Notes: generated from the letters alone by a model not told the origin. Numbered from the stretch's first letter, positions 1-8,662 are shown. The stretch is DNA of 64,000 nucleotides from Cupriavidus oxalaticus (GCF_016894385.1 NZ_CP069812.1:620001-684000); one strand, 5' to 3'. Made by a program: numbers and translations.

Positions 1-19
1 CGATGCCTCAGGAGGTGCC

Positions 20-313
20 ATGAAACAAAGCAAGCACGACACGTCGGGCGACCCGTCGCTCGACCAGCGCCAGGGACTGGATGACCGCGAACTGCAGGAA
101 AACGCGGCGGAAAACCAGCGCGCGCGCGAACGCGCCGCGGCGGACTGGGAGCATGCGGCTTCGCATCGCAAGGACGAACCCAAGGAGCAGTCCGCACGGC
201 GGCGCGAAGAGAGGCCCGGCCGCGGAGACTTCCCGCCCGGCGTCGGCAAGCGCGACCTGCACGACCCGGGCAGCCGCGATCCCGATGCGCCGCCCACCGT
301 GAACCGTTCCTGA
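20..313 (+). CDS. Small highly charged hypothetical protein
   Basis: A 97-residue, very hydrophilic protein rich in Arg, Glu, Asp and Pro, with no hydrophobic segment, so it is probably cytosolic and largely disordered. The start is supported by a strong ribosome binding site (AGGAGG at about 10-15) seven bases before the ATG. It ends just before the convergent UdgX-like gene. I do not recognise a family and cannot assign a function; the composition resembles short stress-associated or low-complexity proteins common in Cupriavidus. The good RBS is the main reason to accept it as a gene. Confidence 0.6.
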   Translation: MKQSKHDTSGDPSLDQRQGLDDRELQENAAENQRARERAAADWEHAASHRKDEPKEQSARRREERPGRGDFPPGVGKRDLHDPGSRDPDAPPTVNRS

Positions 314-319
314 TACTGG

Positions 320-925
320 CTAGCTTTCACCGCGCGCCAGCCGCGCGGCGGCGCGCAGGCTGCGCACGATGCGGTCGAACGCGGCCGCGCGCGCGTCGTC
401 GGAACGCTGGCGCAGCGCGAACGACGGGTGATACGTGGCGATGACGAGCCGGCCCTCGTGCTCGACCGGCGTATCCATCATCGTGCCCAGCGTCACGCTC
501 TTGCGGCCCAGCACCGCGCGCGCGGCGGTGGCGCCCAGCGCGACGATGATCCTCGGATCCACCTGCTTCAGCTCGCGCTCGAGCCACAGGTGGCAGGCTT
601 CGATCTCCAGTTGGCCCGGCGACTTGTGCAACCGCCGCTTGCCACGCAACTCGAACTTGAAGTGCTTGACCGCATTGGTCATGAACAGCTTGTCGCGGTC
701 CAGCCCGGCCTGTTCCAGCGCATCGTCCAGCAGGTGTCCCGCGGGGCCCACGAACGGCGAGCCCTGCAGGTCTTCCTGCGAGCCGGGCTGCTCGCCCACC
801 AGCATGATGCGCGCGTGCGACGCGCCGGCGCCGGGCACGCCCTGCGTGGCGTTGCGCCACAGCGGGCAACGCCGGCATTCATTCAGTTCGGCACGGCTGA
901 CTGGTGGCTTCCTGCGCTCGGGCAT
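320..925 (-). CDS. UdgX-family uracil-DNA-binding protein (family 4-like uracil-DNA glycosylase fold)
   Basis: A 201-residue protein of the uracil-DNA glycosylase superfamily. The motif GEQPGSQED (residues 44-52) followed by GSPFVGPAG (55-63) is the uracil-pocket signature, and YHPSFALR near the C-terminus is the second conserved motif. Residues 96-100 read KRRLH, matching the KRRIH loop that defines UdgX, whose His forms a covalent bond to the abasic sugar after uracil removal in the mycobacterial enzyme. Cysteines 17, 20 and 111 are candidate iron-sulfur ligands; the fourth family-4 cysteine position appears as His in VKHFK. The ATG at 925 was chosen because family homology starts there, although the frame stays open further upstream. 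It lies 19 bases behind the PIG-L gene, probably co-transcribed. Role inferred: uracil-DNA repair or tagging. Confidence 0.88.
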   Translation of the reverse strand: MPERRKPPVSRAELNECRRCPLWRNATQGVPGAGASHARIMLVGEQPGSQEDLQGSPFVGPAGHLLDDALEQAGLDRDKLFMTNAVKHFKFELRGKRRLHKSPGQLEIEACHLWLERELKQVDPRIIVALGATAARAVLGRKSVTLGTMMDTPVEHEGRLVIATYHPSFALRQRSDDARAAAFDRIVRSLRAAARLARGES

Positions 926-944
926 GGCATCGCTACAACATCGG

Positions 945-1883
945 TTATTGGAAAGGAAGGGAATCAGCCTTGCGCGGCTCGCTGGCCGACAGCGACCAGT
1001 AGCGCTCCGGCGCGCACAGGTCGCACAGCTGCGCTTCGCCGAGCATCTGCACCTGGCTCTGGTAGGCATTGACCGCGTAGCTCTTCTGGGCCAGGAGCTG
1101 GTTGACCGGCAGGTTCACGGGGGTCGCGTGCAGGCCCGCACGCAGGCATTCGGCCAGCCGTTGCTGCAGCACACCGGGCAGGCGGCGGTAGATCGCGTCT
1201 TCGTAGTACAGCCACTGCACCGGCAGTGCCGGCGCCGCTTGCGCGCGCGCGGGCACCAGCAGCGCCGCCCCCGCCGACGCGCGCGCCTGCGCCTCGTGCA
1301 TCAGCAGGCGGCAGGCGTCATGCGCCAGCACGTGGTCGGAATGGAACAGGCCGAGCGGCGCCGCCACCATGCCGTCGGCCAGCATCAGCAGCACCGGCTG
1401 CAGGCTGTCGGCGATCTCGCGCGGCGTATGGCTGCGGCCGTACTGGCTGTCCGGGAAATCGAGCCAGACCGCCTGCGCGCCCAGCATGCCAAGCGCGCGG
1501 TTGTCTTCGCGCCGGCGCGCGAGCATCGCCTGCTCGGCGCTGTCGAAGCCCGCGGCGCGGTCCCGGCCCGGTGCCACCACGCCGGCGGCCGGCACGCCGG
1601 CGAAGATCGTCACCACGCGCGCGCCGCGTGCCGCGGCGATCAGGCCGCCGCAGCTGAACACCGCGTCGCCCAGGTGCGGTGAAATCACCGTCACCGGGCC
1701 GGCTATGTCGGTCACCATGGAATCACCATTGCCATCGCCACTCTGCCGTCGCCACTCCAGGTAGCCGCGGCTGCCCAGTTGGCGGGCGAGGTGCGCCACG
1801 TAGATATTCTGGCCGCCGCAATCCGTGCTGCCGACACTGGCCAGCGGCGAAGCGTGTTCACTGATGAGCGCGATCTTGCGCAT
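945..1883 (-). CDS. PIG-L family deacetylase with a glycosyltransferase-4 N-terminal stub (fusion scar)
   Basis: The 312-residue frame has two unrelated parts. Residues 1-41 (starting MRKIALISEHASPLA, then CGGQNIYVAHLARQL) match the extreme N-terminus of GT4 sucrose-phosphate-synthase-like glycosyltransferases, and the match stops abruptly. From about residue 56 (internal ATG at 1718) a PIG-L/LmbE deacetylase begins: SPHLGDAVFSCGG is the metal-site motif and HSDH is the downstream metal histidine motif. In active family members the first motif is H-x-D-D; here the first Asp, the general base, is Gly (GGC codon). The upstream start at 1883 has a good RBS (CAGGAGTCCACC), the internal ATG only a weak one, so the fusion is probably what is translated. 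This is best explained by an in-frame deletion between neighbouring glycosyltransferase and deacetylase genes. Enzyme activity is doubtful. Confidence 0.8.
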   Translation of the reverse strand: MRKIALISEHASPLASVGSTDCGGQNIYVAHLARQLGSRGYLEWRRQSGDGNGDSMVTDIAGPVTVISPHLGDAVFSCGGLIAAARGARVVTIFAGVPAAGVVAPGRDRAAGFDSAEQAMLARRREDNRALGMLGAQAVWLDFPDSQYGRSHTPREIADSLQPVLLMLADGMVAAPLGLFHSDHVLAHDACRLLMHEAQARASAGAALLVPARAQAAPALPVQWLYYEDAIYRRLPGVLQQRLAECLRAGLHATPVNLPVNQLLAQKSYAVNAYQSQVQMLGEAQLCDLCAPERYWSLSASEPRKADSLPFQ

Positions 1884-2051
1884 GGTGGACTCCTGTTTGC
1901 CGCCACGCCCGCCAATGCGGGCCGACCTGGGCAGGCGCTGGCCTCAGCAGCTAGGGTGCCAGTGCGGGAACCCGGTGCATGCGCTGCGGAATGGGACGAG
2001 ACGCTGCGCATGGTGGCGGGGTGAGCCGCAAGGGAACCGAAGGCAATCCGT

Positions 2052-2573
2052 TCAGCCTTTGCCGCGGGCCAGGCCATTTCCGGTGACAATGCCGCTGCCA
2101 TGGCCGTCCAGTGCCCCACCCGCGCCTTTGCGCGCGGAGGTACCGGCCGAGACGGTGCAGCAGACCAGGTAGTACGCCCGTTTCAGCGCCATCGCGGCCT
2201 GCACTTTCGCGCCTGCTGCGGCGCTGGCAAACGCCTCGTGCAAGCAGTGGTCGATACTGTCGGCGGTGCCATGCTGCTCGAACAGCCCCTCGGGCCGCTG
2301 TGCCCATAGCGTGAGCAGGACCCGTTGGCGTTGCGCCATCGTATGCGGTGGCCATACCCGGTCGCGGCTCAGCAGTTCCAGGCGGGTCGCCAGCAGGGTC
2401 TCGAGGAACAGGGTGGGCCGCGCAGCGCGCGGGGCGGGGGAGGCCGGCTGTAAGGCCGGTGCGCAGGCAGCGCAGGCTACCTCCGCCGGATCGGTCTCCG
2501 CGGGCGCGTCGTGATGCAGGAAGAGGGTCATGGCGGTGAGGCGGCTTCCGCGGCTGCCACTCATGCGAAGCAT
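2052..2573 (-). CDS. Hypothetical protein
   Basis: A frame of up to 173 residues; methionines at codons 1, 4 and 15 (the last at 2531) are all possible starts and none has a clear RBS. The middle (LFLETLLATRLELLSRDRVW then QRQRVLLTLWAQRPEGLFEQHG) looks like a compact helical domain, with two cysteine pairs (CAAC in the N-terminal third and VCC later). The C-terminus is Gly-rich. I do not recognise a family. It reads in the same direction as the PIG-L/UdgX pair but is separated from it by about 170 bases, so co-transcription is uncertain. Confidence 0.5.
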   Translation of the reverse strand: MLRMSGSRGSRLTAMTLFLHHDAPAETDPAEVACAACAPALQPASPAPRAARPTLFLETLLATRLELLSRDRVWPPHTMAQRQRVLLTLWAQRPEGLFEQHGTADSIDHCLHEAFASAAAGAKVQAAMALKRAYYLVCCTVSAGTSARKGAGGALDGHGSGIVTGNGLARGKG

Positions 2574-2819
2574 GGCGCTGCGCCCCGGTGCCGGAGTCTG
2601 GTTGCGCTTGCGCGCTCACAGGTATCGCTGCAAGGAGCGTTCCACCGCGCCTCCGAGGCGGCAGGCGCGGCGCCAGCCAGCGTGGTGCCGCACCCTGCGG
2701 GGATTATTGCAATGCTGCGCGTAAATCCGGCCCGGGCGTTCGCGGCCGCACCGGCGATCTCGGGGCGACGTGGGGGCGACCTGGGGCGAAATTGCGCGCG
2801 AAACCTGCGCCGCTGTGCA

Positions 2820-5800
2820 TCAGGCCACGCGCAGTTCCCGGATGGCGTTCAGCAAGGCCTCCAGTGAAACCGGCTTGGTCAGGTGGGCGTCGAAGCCTGC
2901 CTGCATCGACTCCCGGATATCGTCCGGCCGGCCATAGCCGCTCAATGCAATCGCGGTCAGCTTGTGCAGGTGCGGCTGGCGGCGGATGGCGCGAATGAAG
3001 TCCAGCCCCGACATGCCGGGCATGCCGATGTCAGACAGCAACAGGTCGGGACAATGCTGCCCGAGGCGGTCCAGTGCCTCCTGCCCGCTGGTGGCGACCG
3101 ATACGCTGGCGCCCTCCATTTCGAGCAGCAGCTTGAAGGTCTCGACCGTGCCGGAATCGTCGTCGACCAGCAGGATCTCGGTGCCGCCCAGCGGCAGCGA
3201 CGGCGCGGGCGCCGGCGTGGTGTCGGCCGCGATTTCCTCGCGCAGCGGGAACGTCACCGTGAACACCGAACCCTTGCCGATCCCGTCCGAATTCGCGCGC
3301 ACCGTGCCGCCCTGCATGGTCGCCAGCTCGCGTACCAGCGACAGGCCGATGCCAAGGCCGCCCTGCCGTGCGCTCGGCGCGGTGCCCTGGCGAAACATAT
3401 CGAAGATATGCGGCAGGCTCTGCGCGTCGATGCCAACGCCGGTATCGCGTATCTCCAGCACGCCTTCGCCGCGCTCTCGCGCCAGCGAAACCCTGATGCT
3501 GCCGCCGGCGCTGGTGTACTTGAGCGCATTGCTGATCAGGTTCCAGACCACCTGCTCGACCCGGGTCAGGTCGGCGTCGATCATCAGCGTGCCGGCCGGC
3601 AAATCGCGCTCGAGCGCGATGCTCTTGCGCCCGGCCTCTTCCTCGATGGCGCGGCAGACGCGGTCGACCACTTCGTGCCAGTCGACCGGCGCGCGCGCAA
3701 TCGACAGCTTGCCGGTGCGCAGGCGCGACATGTCGAGCAGGTCGTCGATGATGTGCGCCTGGCCGATCACGGTGCGCCGGATGGTGCCGGCGGCGCGCTG
3801 GATCACCGGGTTGCCGCGCGCTTCGGGGGAACGGATGATCAGTTCGGCGCTGGCGCTGATCAGGTTGAGCGGATGCTTGAGTTCGTGCGACACCACGGCC
3901 AGGAACTCGTCGCGCATGCGTTCGGCACGCGCGTCGGCGCGTTCGCCGGAGAGCGCATCGGGGGAAGCGATGACCCCCTGGCGCCCGGTGCGCGTGGCCA
4001 GCCGCGTCAGCGCCACTTCGTCGAGGTTGCGCATGATCTTGGCAAAGCCGCTGAAGCCGCCCTTGTCCAGGCGCGACAGCACGCCGCTGGCGCGGAAGCG
4101 GCTGCCGTCCTTGCGCTGGTGCCAGCGGTCTTCTTCAACGCGGCCGTACAGGCGCGCCTGCGCCATTTCTTCCTGGGCAATGCGGGCGGCACGGTCTTCG
4201 GGCGTGTACAGGACTTCCGCCTCCTGTCCGAGCATCTCCGCCTCGGCATAGCCGAAGATGCGTTCCGCGCCGGTGTTCCAGCTGGTGACGCGGCCTTCGT
4301 CGTCGAAGGTGATGATGGCGTAGTCGCGGGTGCTTTCGGCCACGATATTCATGCGCTTCTCGCCTTCGCTGAGGCGCTCTTCCGCGGTGCGGCGCGAGGT
4401 GATGTCGATGAACGACAGCACCGCGCCCTCGATGCGGTCCTCGGTGGTGCGGTACGGCAGGAAGCGCGCCAGGTACCAGCAACCGTCGTTGCTCTTGACC
4501 TCGCGTTCGATCAGGCGCAGGGAATCGAAGGCTTCGCCGGCATCGTCGGCAAGCTTGTCGTAATCGAGCCGGTGCGTGATATCGAGCAGCGAACGGCCGA
4601 TGTCGGACGGGATGATGCTGAAGACATCGGTGGCACGCGGGGTGTAGCGCTTGATGCGCAGGTTGCGATCGACGAAGACCGTGCCGATGTCGTTGGCCAT
4701 GATCAGGTTCTGCAGGTCGTCATTGATCTTGCCGGTTTCCTCGACCTTGGACTTGAGTTCGGCGTTGACGGTGGTCAGCTCTTCATTGATCGACTGCAGT
4801 TCTTCCTTGCTGGTCTCCAGCTCTTCCGTGGTCGAGCGCAGCTCCTCGTTGATCGCCTGCAGTTCTTCGTTGGAGGCCTTCAGCTCCTCGGTCGAGGTCT
4901 CGGACTGCTCGATGGTGGCCTGCAGCTGCTCCTTGGTGCGATGCAATTCGCGTTCGAGCTGCGCGATCAGCGGGTCGCGCTCGTCGGCGGCCTGGCCGCG
5001 CGGCGTCGCGCTCATGCTGTCCTCGACCTCATCGAACAGCACCAGCACGAAGTCGCCGTTGGCTTCGGCGTCGTGTACCGGGCGCGCGGTCATGTTGACG
5101 AAGAACTGCCTGCCGTCGCGTTCGAGCTGCACGCGCCTGGCCTCGACGCTGTGGTTGGTCTGCAGCGCCTGGTAGATCGCGGTACGCAGTTCCAGCCGCA
5201 GTTCCTGGCGCACCGCGCCGATGATGTTGTGCGAGGGCACGCCGCCGGCGTACTGCAGGAAGCGCCCGGCGCGGTCCGACAGGTGCACGATCTCGGAATC
5301 GCGGCTGACCAGCACGCTCGGCGGCGCGTGCTGCTCGATCAGGCGCTGGTGCAGGTCGCCGAAGGAGAACTTGCGCTTGCCGGCGGGCTGCAGCACCGTC
5401 ACCGGCGAGCGCGCATTGAGCATGCCGGCCGACAGCGGCAACGGCGTTTCGACGCGCACCGCGACGTTGGCGCGGTAGATGCGGGCCTTCTTGTCGACCA
5501 CCGAAAACAGGTTGCTGACGCTGTCGGCGGCTTCGGAGCTGCCCAGGAACAGGTAGCCGCCCGGGCGCAGCGCGAAATGGAAGGTGCGCAGGATCTCGGC
5601 CTGCGCCTCGCGGTCCAGGTAGATCAGCAGGTTGCGGCAGCAGATCAGGTCCAGCCGCGAGAACGGCGGATCGCTGAGCACGTTGTGCAGCGCGAACAGC
5701 ACGCGCTCGCGCAGCTCCTTGCGCACGCGGAAGTGCGTGCCGTCCTTGGTGAAGAACTGCCGCACCCGCGCCGGCTCGACGTCGGCGATGATCGGTTCGG

Positions 5801-6929
5801 GGTACAGCCCGTTGCGCGCGATCGCCACGGCGCGTTCGTCGATATCGGTGGCAAAGACCTGGAACGGCAGCTGGTCGGGGGTCTGCGACGACGTTTCCTG
5901 CAGCAGCATGGCCAGCGAATACGCTTCTTCGCCGGTGGCGCAGCCAGGCGCCCAGACCCGGATCGAGTCGTTCTCGGTGCGGTCCTGGAACAGGCGCGGC
6001 AGCACGTCGGCGCGCAGCAGGTCAAACGCTTCCCTGTCGCGGAAGAAATTGGTCACGCTGATCAGCATGTCCTGCAGCAGCGGTGCCGTTTCTTCCGGGT
6101 GCAGGTGCAGGTAGTCGCGGTATTGCTGCAGGTCCGTCAGGCCATTGACCTGCAGCCGGCGCTCGATGCGGCGCAGCACCGTGGCGCGCTTGTAGTGGCG
6201 GAAATCATGCGAAGTGCGGGTGCGCAGGATCACCATGATCTCGCGCAGCGCGCGCTCGTTGCTTTCCGATGGCGGCGCGGGCTCGGGTGCGTCTTCTTCG
6301 TCGGGCGGCCTGGGCAGCTGGATATGGCTGGCGGTATTCCACAGGTCGAGCAGGCGCTGCGGGATCTCGTTGGCGCGCATGACGAAGTCGACCAGGCCGG
6401 TGCTGATGGCTGTGCGCGGCATGCTCGAGTATTCGGCTTCCTCCGGCTCCTGGGCGATGGTGATGCCGCCCAGCTCCTTGATGCGGGTCAGCCCGACCGA
6501 GCCGTCGGAGCCGGCGCCGGACAACACCACGCACACGGCGCGCTGGCGATGGGCATCGGCCAGCGAGCGGAAGAACAGGTCGATGGCCGCGCCGCGGCCG
6601 TCGCGGCGTTCCTGCGGGCCCACGCGCAGGTAGCCGTCGATCATGGTCAGGCTGTGGTTGGGCGCAATGACGTAGACGTGGTTGGCTTCGATGCGCGTGG
6701 TGTCGGTGACCTGCCGTACCGGCATGGTGGTGTGTGCCTGCAGCACCGGCGCCAGGTTGCTGGCGTGGTCGGGCGCGAGGTGGACGACGAGGACAAAGGC
6801 TGCGCCGGTGCGGGCGGGCAGCCCGTCGAATACCTGGATCAGGGCTTCAATACCCCCGGCGGACGCGCCGATCCCGACCACGGGAAAGACGAGCTGGCTG
6901 GACAGGGGGCGTTCACGATTCTTGGCCAT
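2820..6929 (-). CDS. CheB-CheR-PAS-histidine kinase-receiver hybrid sensor
   Basis: A 1369-residue multidomain protein. Order: CheB-type methylesterase (residues about 14-200; catalytic Ser23 in GASAGG, His50, Asp142 in SGAGSDG); CheR N- and C-domains with the SAM-binding motif PGCATGEEAYSLA; a PAS-like segment; a long coiled coil of repeating SNEELQAINEEL-type heptads; PAS domains; HisKA (VVSHELKHPLN) and HATPase_c; and a C-terminal receiver with acceptor Asp in LLLSDIGMPG. All catalytic residues checked are present. The ATG at 6929 starts the CheB homology; the open frame upstream to 7253 belongs to the neighbour's antisense. No chemoreceptor, CheA or CheW gene is in the window, so this is likely a non-flagellar signalling protein. 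The lone CheB gene directly upstream ends 40 bases before it and is probably in the same transcript. Confidence 0.93.
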   Translation of the reverse strand: MAKNRERPLSSQLVFPVVGIGASAGGIEALIQVFDGLPARTGAAFVLVVHLAPDHASNLAPVLQAHTTMPVRQVTDTTRIEANHVYVIAPNHSLTMIDGYLRVGPQERRDGRGAAIDLFFRSLADAHRQRAVCVVLSGAGSDGSVGLTRIKELGGITIAQEPEEAEYSSMPRTAISTGLVDFVMRANEIPQRLLDLWNTASHIQLPRPPDEEDAPEPAPPSESNERALREIMVILRTRTSHDFRHYKRATVLRRIERRLQVNGLTDLQQYRDYLHLHPEETAPLLQDMLISVTNFFRDREAFDLLRADVLPRLFQDRTENDSIRVWAPGCATGEEAYSLAMLLQETSSQTPDQLPFQVFATDIDERAVAIARNGLYPEPIIADVEPARVRQFFTKDGTHFRVRKELRERVLFALHNVLSDPPFSRLDLICCRNLLIYLDREAQAEILRTFHFALRPGGYLFLGSSEAADSVSNLFSVVDKKARIYRANVAVRVETPLPLSAGMLNARSPVTVLQPAGKRKFSFGDLHQRLIEQHAPPSVLVSRDSEIVHLSDRAGRFLQYAGGVPSHNIIGAVRQELRLELRTAIYQALQTNHSVEARRVQLERDGRQFFVNMTARPVHDAEANGDFVLVLFDEVEDSMSATPRGQAADERDPLIAQLERELHRTKEQLQATIEQSETSTEELKASNEELQAINEELRSTTEELETSKEELQSINEELTTVNAELKSKVEETGKINDDLQNLIMANDIGTVFVDRNLRIKRYTPRATDVFSIIPSDIGRSLLDITHRLDYDKLADDAGEAFDSLRLIEREVKSNDGCWYLARFLPYRTTEDRIEGAVLSFIDITSRRTAEERLSEGEKRMNIVAESTRDYAIITFDDEGRVTSWNTGAERIFGYAEAEMLGQEAEVLYTPEDRAARIAQEEMAQARLYGRVEEDRWHQRKDGSRFRASGVLSRLDKGGFSGFAKIMRNLDEVALTRLATRTGRQGVIASPDALSGERADARAERMRDEFLAVVSHELKHPLNLISASAELIIRSPEARGNPVIQRAAGTIRRTVIGQAHIIDDLLDMSRLRTGKLSIARAPVDWHEVVDRVCRAIEEEAGRKSIALERDLPAGTLMIDADLTRVEQVVWNLISNALKYTSAGGSIRVSLARERGEGVLEIRDTGVGIDAQSLPHIFDMFRQGTAPSARQGGLGIGLSLVRELATMQGGTVRANSDGIGKGSVFTVTFPLREEIAADTTPAPAPSLPLGGTEILLVDDDSGTVETFKLLLEMEGASVSVATSGQEALDRLGQHCPDLLLSDIGMPGMSGLDFIRAIRRQPHLHKLTAIALSGYGRPDDIRESMQAGFDAHLTKPVSLEALLNAIRELRVA

Positions 6930-6969
6930 CGCTGCGTGGATAAGTTGGGTGCGCCGGCCGGGTGCGGCG

Positions 6970-7938
6970 CTATCCCTCGCGGAGCCAGCCTTCGATGCGC
7001 TTCGCGGACGCTGCAGCGCGGCCCGCTGCCTCGGTGTACCGGCGTGATTCGCCGGTTTCGCCGACTTGCATATGATACGCCGCAATCTGCGTGTAAAGCT
7101 CGCGCTGTTCGTGCAGCGCGCGCAAGGCATCGAAGAGCGTGTGTTCGAGTGAGCCATCGGCGGCGTGGCGCAGCGTCGACATGCCGAAGGCATGGCCGGT
7201 GTGGCAGCGGAAGCGTGGCGGCTGCGTGTCGCGCATCTGCCAGAGGGCGCCACCGCATTCAGGGCACGTCAGCGCTGACGGCAGCGCAATCCTTTCCACG
7301 GCCTCGATCGAGGAGGGGCCCAGCGCTACGCCGTGCTCGATGCGCAACGATTCGGGCAGCTCGGCGAAGGGGCCTGCCGCGGAGCCGGCCAGTTCCACCA
7401 GCCTGGGCGCGATCGCCGCCAGCGGCAGCACGTAGTCGGGCGGCGAGGCGCGCATGGCGTTGCGCGGCATGTCGGCCGCGAAAGCGCTGTCGGGATCCTG
7501 CACGATGGTTACGCCGCCGCACTGGCGCACTGCGCGCAGGCCGGCCGCGCCGTCGTCGAGCTGGCCGGTCAGCACTGCCGCGACCACGCGGTTGCGGCGC
7601 GCCACGGCCGCGCTCCGGAACAGCGGATCGATCGCCGGCCGCGCAAAGTTCTCTTTCGGCCCGCGCACCAGCTGCGCATGCTCGTCGACGATCATCAGGT
7701 GGTGGTCGGGCGGCGCCACATAGATCGCGCCGGGCCGCAGCGGCTCGCCATCGCGGGCATGGCGAGCCGGCAGCGGCCCGGCGCTCGCCAGCATGTCGGG
7801 CAGCATGCTCGGATTGGCGCCGATATGCAGCACGGCCAGTACGGTCGCCTCCAGGCCGGCCGGCAGACCGGCGGCGATTTCCCGCAGCGCATCGACGCCG
7901 CCGGAAGAGGCGCCCAGGACTATGGTGTCGCGCTTCAT
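6970..7938 (-). CDS. Stand-alone CheB-type methylesterase with C-terminal zinc-finger-like segment
   Basis: A 322-residue protein. Residues 4-185 form a CheB methylesterase domain without the usual N-terminal receiver: GASSGG (Ser11), LHIG (His38) and TGQLDDG (Asp129) give the Ser-His-Asp triad. The C-terminal third has CPECGGALWQ and RFRCHTGHAF, a C-x2-C plus C-x2-H arrangement suggesting a small metal-binding module, then a helical tail. Lacking a receiver, it cannot be controlled by CheA phosphotransfer in the standard way. It is immediately upstream of the CheB-CheR-kinase giant on the same strand and probably acts with it. The ATG at 7938 is preceded by GAGATTCC, a modest RBS. Confidence 0.9.
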   Translation of the reverse strand: MKRDTIVLGASSGGVDALREIAAGLPAGLEATVLAVLHIGANPSMLPDMLASAGPLPARHARDGEPLRPGAIYVAPPDHHLMIVDEHAQLVRGPKENFARPAIDPLFRSAAVARRNRVVAAVLTGQLDDGAAGLRAVRQCGGVTIVQDPDSAFAADMPRNAMRASPPDYVLPLAAIAPRLVELAGSAAGPFAELPESLRIEHGVALGPSSIEAVERIALPSALTCPECGGALWQMRDTQPPRFRCHTGHAFGMSTLRHAADGSLEHTLFDALRALHEQRELYTQIAAYHMQVGETGESRRYTEAAGRAAASAKRIEGWLREG

Positions 7939-7999
7939 GGAATCTCGGGTGGGTTTCAGGCCGCTGCCCGCAGCGGGAATCGGTCGGCAGGCTGCCGGC

Positions 8000-8662
8000 C
8001 TACTCCACGGTGGATACCTCTGCCGGCACGTCGGGCGCGGCAGCGGTGCCGGTGGCGATGCCGGTGCCGGATGGCTGGACGATGGCCGGCGCCGCCGCGC
8101 GTATCCGCAGCACGGTCTGGCGCGAGGTGTTGAAGCGCCGCGCGGTTTCGCTGACCGTCTGGCCTTCCGCCAGCGAGCGCAGGATGGCATCGCGCTCGTC
8201 GGGCTTGTGCTTGGGCGGGCGCCCCACCGCCCGGCCCATGGCCTTGGCCGCAGCCAGGCTGTCGCGCACGCGCGCGCTGCGCGTGCTGCCCTCCAGCGCG
8301 GCCACGGCGCGCAGCACCATGACCGCCTCCGGCGGTGCGGCGCAGGCCAGGTTGGCGCGGCTGAGCTGCACGCAATGCAGCGCCACCCCGAGCAGGCGGA
8401 ACCGGCGGATCGTGCCCAGCACTTCCTGCACGCTCCAGCCCAGGCAGCTCAGCTGCATCGTCACCAGGGTATCGCCGGCCCGCACCCGTTGCAGCAGCGA
8501 CAGCAGCCGCGGCCGTTCGGCCGCGGGCACCGAGGCCGGCTCGCACTCCCAGAAAGCACGGCGCAGGTCCACGGTATAGCCGGCCCGGTCGGCTATGCGC
8601 AGTTCGTCTTCCATCGCTTCGAGGTCACGGGCGCGGTTCGAGTAGATGAAGGTAGACGTCAT
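8000..8662 (-). CDS. Serine-recombinase-fold protein with degenerate active site and C-terminal HTH
   Basis: A 220-residue protein with resolvase/invertase architecture: N-terminal catalytic-fold domain (residues about 4-130) and a Hin-type helix-turn-helix (about 150-190; GRPPKHKPDERDAIL then TVSETARRFNTSRQTVLRI). In active enzymes the N-terminus reads Y-x-R-V-S with the nucleophilic Ser and a later L-D-R-L-x-R motif. Here the first reads IYSNRARD, with no Ser in the nucleophile register, and the second reads LSCLGW (71-76), losing the Asp and both Arg. Catalysis is therefore very unlikely; a DNA-binding regulatory role is inferred. Start ATG at 8662 follows GAGGAATCCTC. A 24-bp perfect palindrome lies 163 bases upstream. 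It is followed after 60 bases by the CheB gene. Confidence 0.8.
   Translation of the reverse strand: MTSTFIYSNRARDLEAMEDELRIADRAGYTVDLRRAFWECEPASVPAAERPRLLSLLQRVRAGDTLVTMQLSCLGWSVQEVLGTIRRFRLLGVALHCVQLSRANLACAAPPEAVMVLRAVAALEGSTRSARVRDSLAAAKAMGRAVGRPPKHKPDERDAILRSLAEGQTVSETARRFNTSRQTVLRIRAAAPAIVQPSGTGIATGTAAAPDVPAEVSTVE

Noticed and set aside
2883..8579. A plus-strand open frame of nearly 1900 codons
   Set aside because: It is antisense to the CheB-CheR-kinase protein, the lone CheB and the recombinase-like gene, all with clear motifs; its translation is low-complexity (Arg/His/Gln-rich) as expected for GC-rich antisense.
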